From Nordella sp. HKS 07 (lineage in GTDB: Bacteria > Pseudomonadota > Alphaproteobacteria > Rhizobiales > Aestuariivirgaceae): a stretch of 64,000 nt of DNA. The notes under the pieces were generated by a model. The model was given only the letters and a program-made list of their open reading frames with translations. It ran no database searches and was not told the DNA's origin. Of this stretch, positions 62,681 to 64,000 are shown piece by piece (positions within the stretch are counted from its first letter, which is position 1; each line of letters starts with the position of its first letter). The DNA is taken from NCBI RefSeq assembly GCF_011046735.1, contig NZ_CP049258.1, positions 5,722,001 to 5,786,000 of the forward strand. Reading direction: 5' to 3'. The position numbers and the translations under genes are program-made.

Positions 62681-63658
62681 GTGCGCACGAAAACCATACA
62701 AATCGCGGAGAACGGCGGCCCGGAGGTTATGCGCCTGGTGGAGACTGACGTTCCGTCTCCCGGCAAGGGCGAGATCACGTTGCGCCAGACCGCCATCGGT
62801 CTCAATTACATCGATACCTATCACCGCTCGGGGCTCTATCAGCTGCCGCTGCCGGCTAGCCTGGGCATGGAAGCGGCAGGGGTCGTCGAGGCAGTCGGCG
62901 AAGGCGTGAAGGGCATTAAGGTGGGCGATCGGGTTGCCTATGGCTTGGGGCCGCGCGGGGCCTATGCCGAATTTCGCAATGTGCCGGCTGTGCGCGTAGC
63001 CAAGCTTCCCAAAGCCATCAGCAATGAGACCGCTGCCGGCATGATGCTGAAGGGGCTGACGGTGCGGGCCTTGCTGCGCTCCGTCTATAAGGTCAAGCGT
63101 GGCGAAACCATCCTGTTTCACGCGGCGGCTGGTGGGGTCGGCGTGATCTTCACCCAATGGGCCAAGGCGCTCGGCGTCAAGGTGATCGGCACAGTGGGTT
63201 CGGACGACAAAGTCGCGGTCGCCAAGGCGTATGGCTGTGCCCATGTGATCAACTACCGTACTGACGATGTCGTGGCGCGGGTCAAGGAAATCACCAAAGG
63301 GGCAGGGGTACCCGTTGTCTATGACGGCGTAGGTCAGGCGACCTTCATGACCTCGCTGGACTGCCTGAAGCCGCGCGGCCTTCTGGTGTCTTTCGGCAAT
63401 GCGTCGGGGCCGGTGAAGTCCTTCGAGCTGGGACTTCTGGCGGCCAAGGGCTCGCTCTATGTGACGCGCCCGACGGTGATGAACTACATGGCCGACGATA
63501 CGGAATTGGCGGAAGCTTCGCGCGATCTGATCGAGGTCGTGAGGAGCGGCAAGGTCCGCATCCCGATCAACCAGCGCTACAGCCTGTCGGACGTGGCGAA
63601 GGCGCATCGTGATCTGGAATCGCGTGCCACCACGGGAACAACGATCCTGCTGCCCTGA
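62681..63658 (+). CDS. Zinc-free quinone oxidoreductase (MDR family)
   Basis: A 325-residue medium-chain reductase with NYIDTYHRSGLYQLPLPASL, LGMEAAGVVEAVGEGV, MLKGLTVRALLRSVYKVKRG and the NADPH site ILFHAAAGGVGVIFTQWAKA (A-A-x-G-G-V-G). The zinc ligands of alcohol dehydrogenases are absent, so it belongs to the zeta-crystallin/QOR group that reduces quinones with NADPH. The start is GTG 62681, after GATGAGGTG. Monocistronic, between two minus-strand genes. Confidence 0.94.
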   Translation: MRTKTIQIAENGGPEVMRLVETDVPSPGKGEITLRQTAIGLNYIDTYHRSGLYQLPLPASLGMEAAGVVEAVGEGVKGIKVGDRVAYGLGPRGAYAEFRNVPAVRVAKLPKAISNETAAGMMLKGLTVRALLRSVYKVKRGETILFHAAAGGVGVIFTQWAKALGVKVIGTVGSDDKVAVAKAYGCAHVINYRTDDVVARVKEITKGAGVPVVYDGVGQATFMTSLDCLKPRGLLVSFGNASGPVKSFELGLLAAKGSLYVTRPTVMNYMADDTELAEASRDLIEVVRSGKVRIPINQRYSLSDVAKAHRDLESRATTGTTILLP

Positions 63659-64000
63659 CTAGCTCGAGGAGGGCCGGCAGCTCTGGACCGACTGGGTGGA
63701 CAGAGACTTCCAACGCGGCGAGCAGGACGTCTGCGAGCAGAGGAAGTCGGCGAGGCTGGAACTCGGCACGGCGTGAGCCAGGTTCAGCGGCCGGCCATTG
63801 CCGTCCGACAATGTGCTGACCACCATGCCCGTGAGTTGGCCCGAGCCGTTGAAGACGGGGCCGCCGGATTCACCCTTCTTGGTGTTCATCCTGAGCACCA
63901 TCGCGTCGGGGTAGCCAAAGCCATTGTAGCTGACGGCCCTGCCGAAACTCATGGACTCGACCTGGCCCAGACGCGCCGTGTCGCCCTGCGCATGCGGCTT
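63659..64000 (-). CDS. Trypsin-like serine protease, partial
   Basis: The C-terminal part of a chymotrypsin-fold protease, running off the window's end. It includes RMNTKKGESGGPVFNGSGQL, with the catalytic Ser in GESGGP, and GMVVSTLSDGNGRPLNLAHA. His and Asp of the triad lie outside. A cysteine pair near the end (CSQTSCS) suggests an exported protein. The stop is TAG 63659-63661, directly after the reductase stop on the other strand. Confidence 0.8.
   Translation of the reverse strand, partial: KPHAQGDTARLGQVESMSFGRAVSYNGFGYPDAMVLRMNTKKGESGGPVFNGSGQLTGMVVSTLSDGNGRPLNLAHAVPSSSLADFLCSQTSCSPRWKSLSTQSVQSCRPSSS

Noticed and set aside
1-64000. CRISPR array, complete tRNA or rRNA genes
   Set aside because: No regularly spaced repeats, cloverleaf or rRNA-like sequence was seen. 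Only a tRNA 3'-end-like string at 35766-35788 was found.

Overview
The window (about 60% GC) reads as an alphaproteobacterium of the Hyphomicrobiales (rhizobial) group, probably Bradyrhizobium-like. The reasons are a ROSE-type RNA thermometer in front of an hsp20 gene, FNR/FixK-type boxes upstream of a cupredoxin and an hsp20 gene, the palindromic intergenic repeats, the DUF3300/DUF2950 pair and the general gene style. No rRNA, complete tRNA or CRISPR array is visible.

Layout. (1) 0-4.5 kb: a stress/low-oxygen locus with a two-domain universal stress protein, a frameshifted cytochrome c, a flavodoxin plus a decayed second copy, a secreted cupredoxin and two small heat-shock proteins. (2) 4.5-16.5 kb: a graveyard of mobile DNA with remnants of a DUF5681 protein, a DNA methylase, a primase/helicase-like ATPase, an IS5-type transposase and an integrase C-terminus. 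Between them lie apparently intact accessory genes: two large unknowns, two XRE regulators, a ribbon-helix-helix-like protein and a divergent control region with tandem operators at 10.86-10.93 kb. (3) 16.9-25 kb: small hypothetical genes, a Rap1a-like secreted protein, a truncated DUF763 gene, a ROSE-controlled hsp20 operon and dispersed structured repeats. (4) 25-29 kb: glycosyltransferase, glycogen-debranching-type glucosidase and AlkB-like dioxygenase. (5) 29-36 kb: small secreted and membrane proteins, a LOG/SLOG protein, a VOC protein, a second XRE gene, an intact tyrosine integrase and a tRNA-3'-end-like candidate att site. (6) 36-38.7 kb: a three-gene operon (Gly-rich exported peptide, PqqD-HPr kinase fusion, nucleotidyltransferase), the best candidate for a little-described peptide-modification system. 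(7) 40.5-54 kb: a phosphoketolase/pentose-phosphate module (xfp on +; tal-ppgK-pgi-gnd-zwf-tkt on -) and an ABC exporter with a degenerate ATPase, with partial direct repeats of the xfp 3' end on either side. (8) 54-64 kb: intact genes: a carboxyl methyltransferase, a DUF3300-DUF2950-FGE-HdeD-HAD run, a TIM-barrel isomerase, an aminotransferase, a quinone oxidoreductase and a partial serine protease.

Functionally, the debranching enzyme, polyphosphate glucokinase, Pgi, Zwf, Gnd, Tkt, Tal and phosphoketolase would together carry stored glucan to hexose phosphate, pentose phosphate and acetyl phosphate. The stress proteins, cupredoxin and FNR boxes fit a low-oxygen or dormancy programme.

A striking feature is how many otherwise well-conserved genes between 0.9 and 53.8 kb carry a single frameshift or stop (cytochrome c, cupin, Gly-rich secreted protein, tkt, pgi, ABC exporter), whereas no broken gene was found from 54 kb onward. 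This is either island decay or base-calling error, and raw-read inspection would separate the two.
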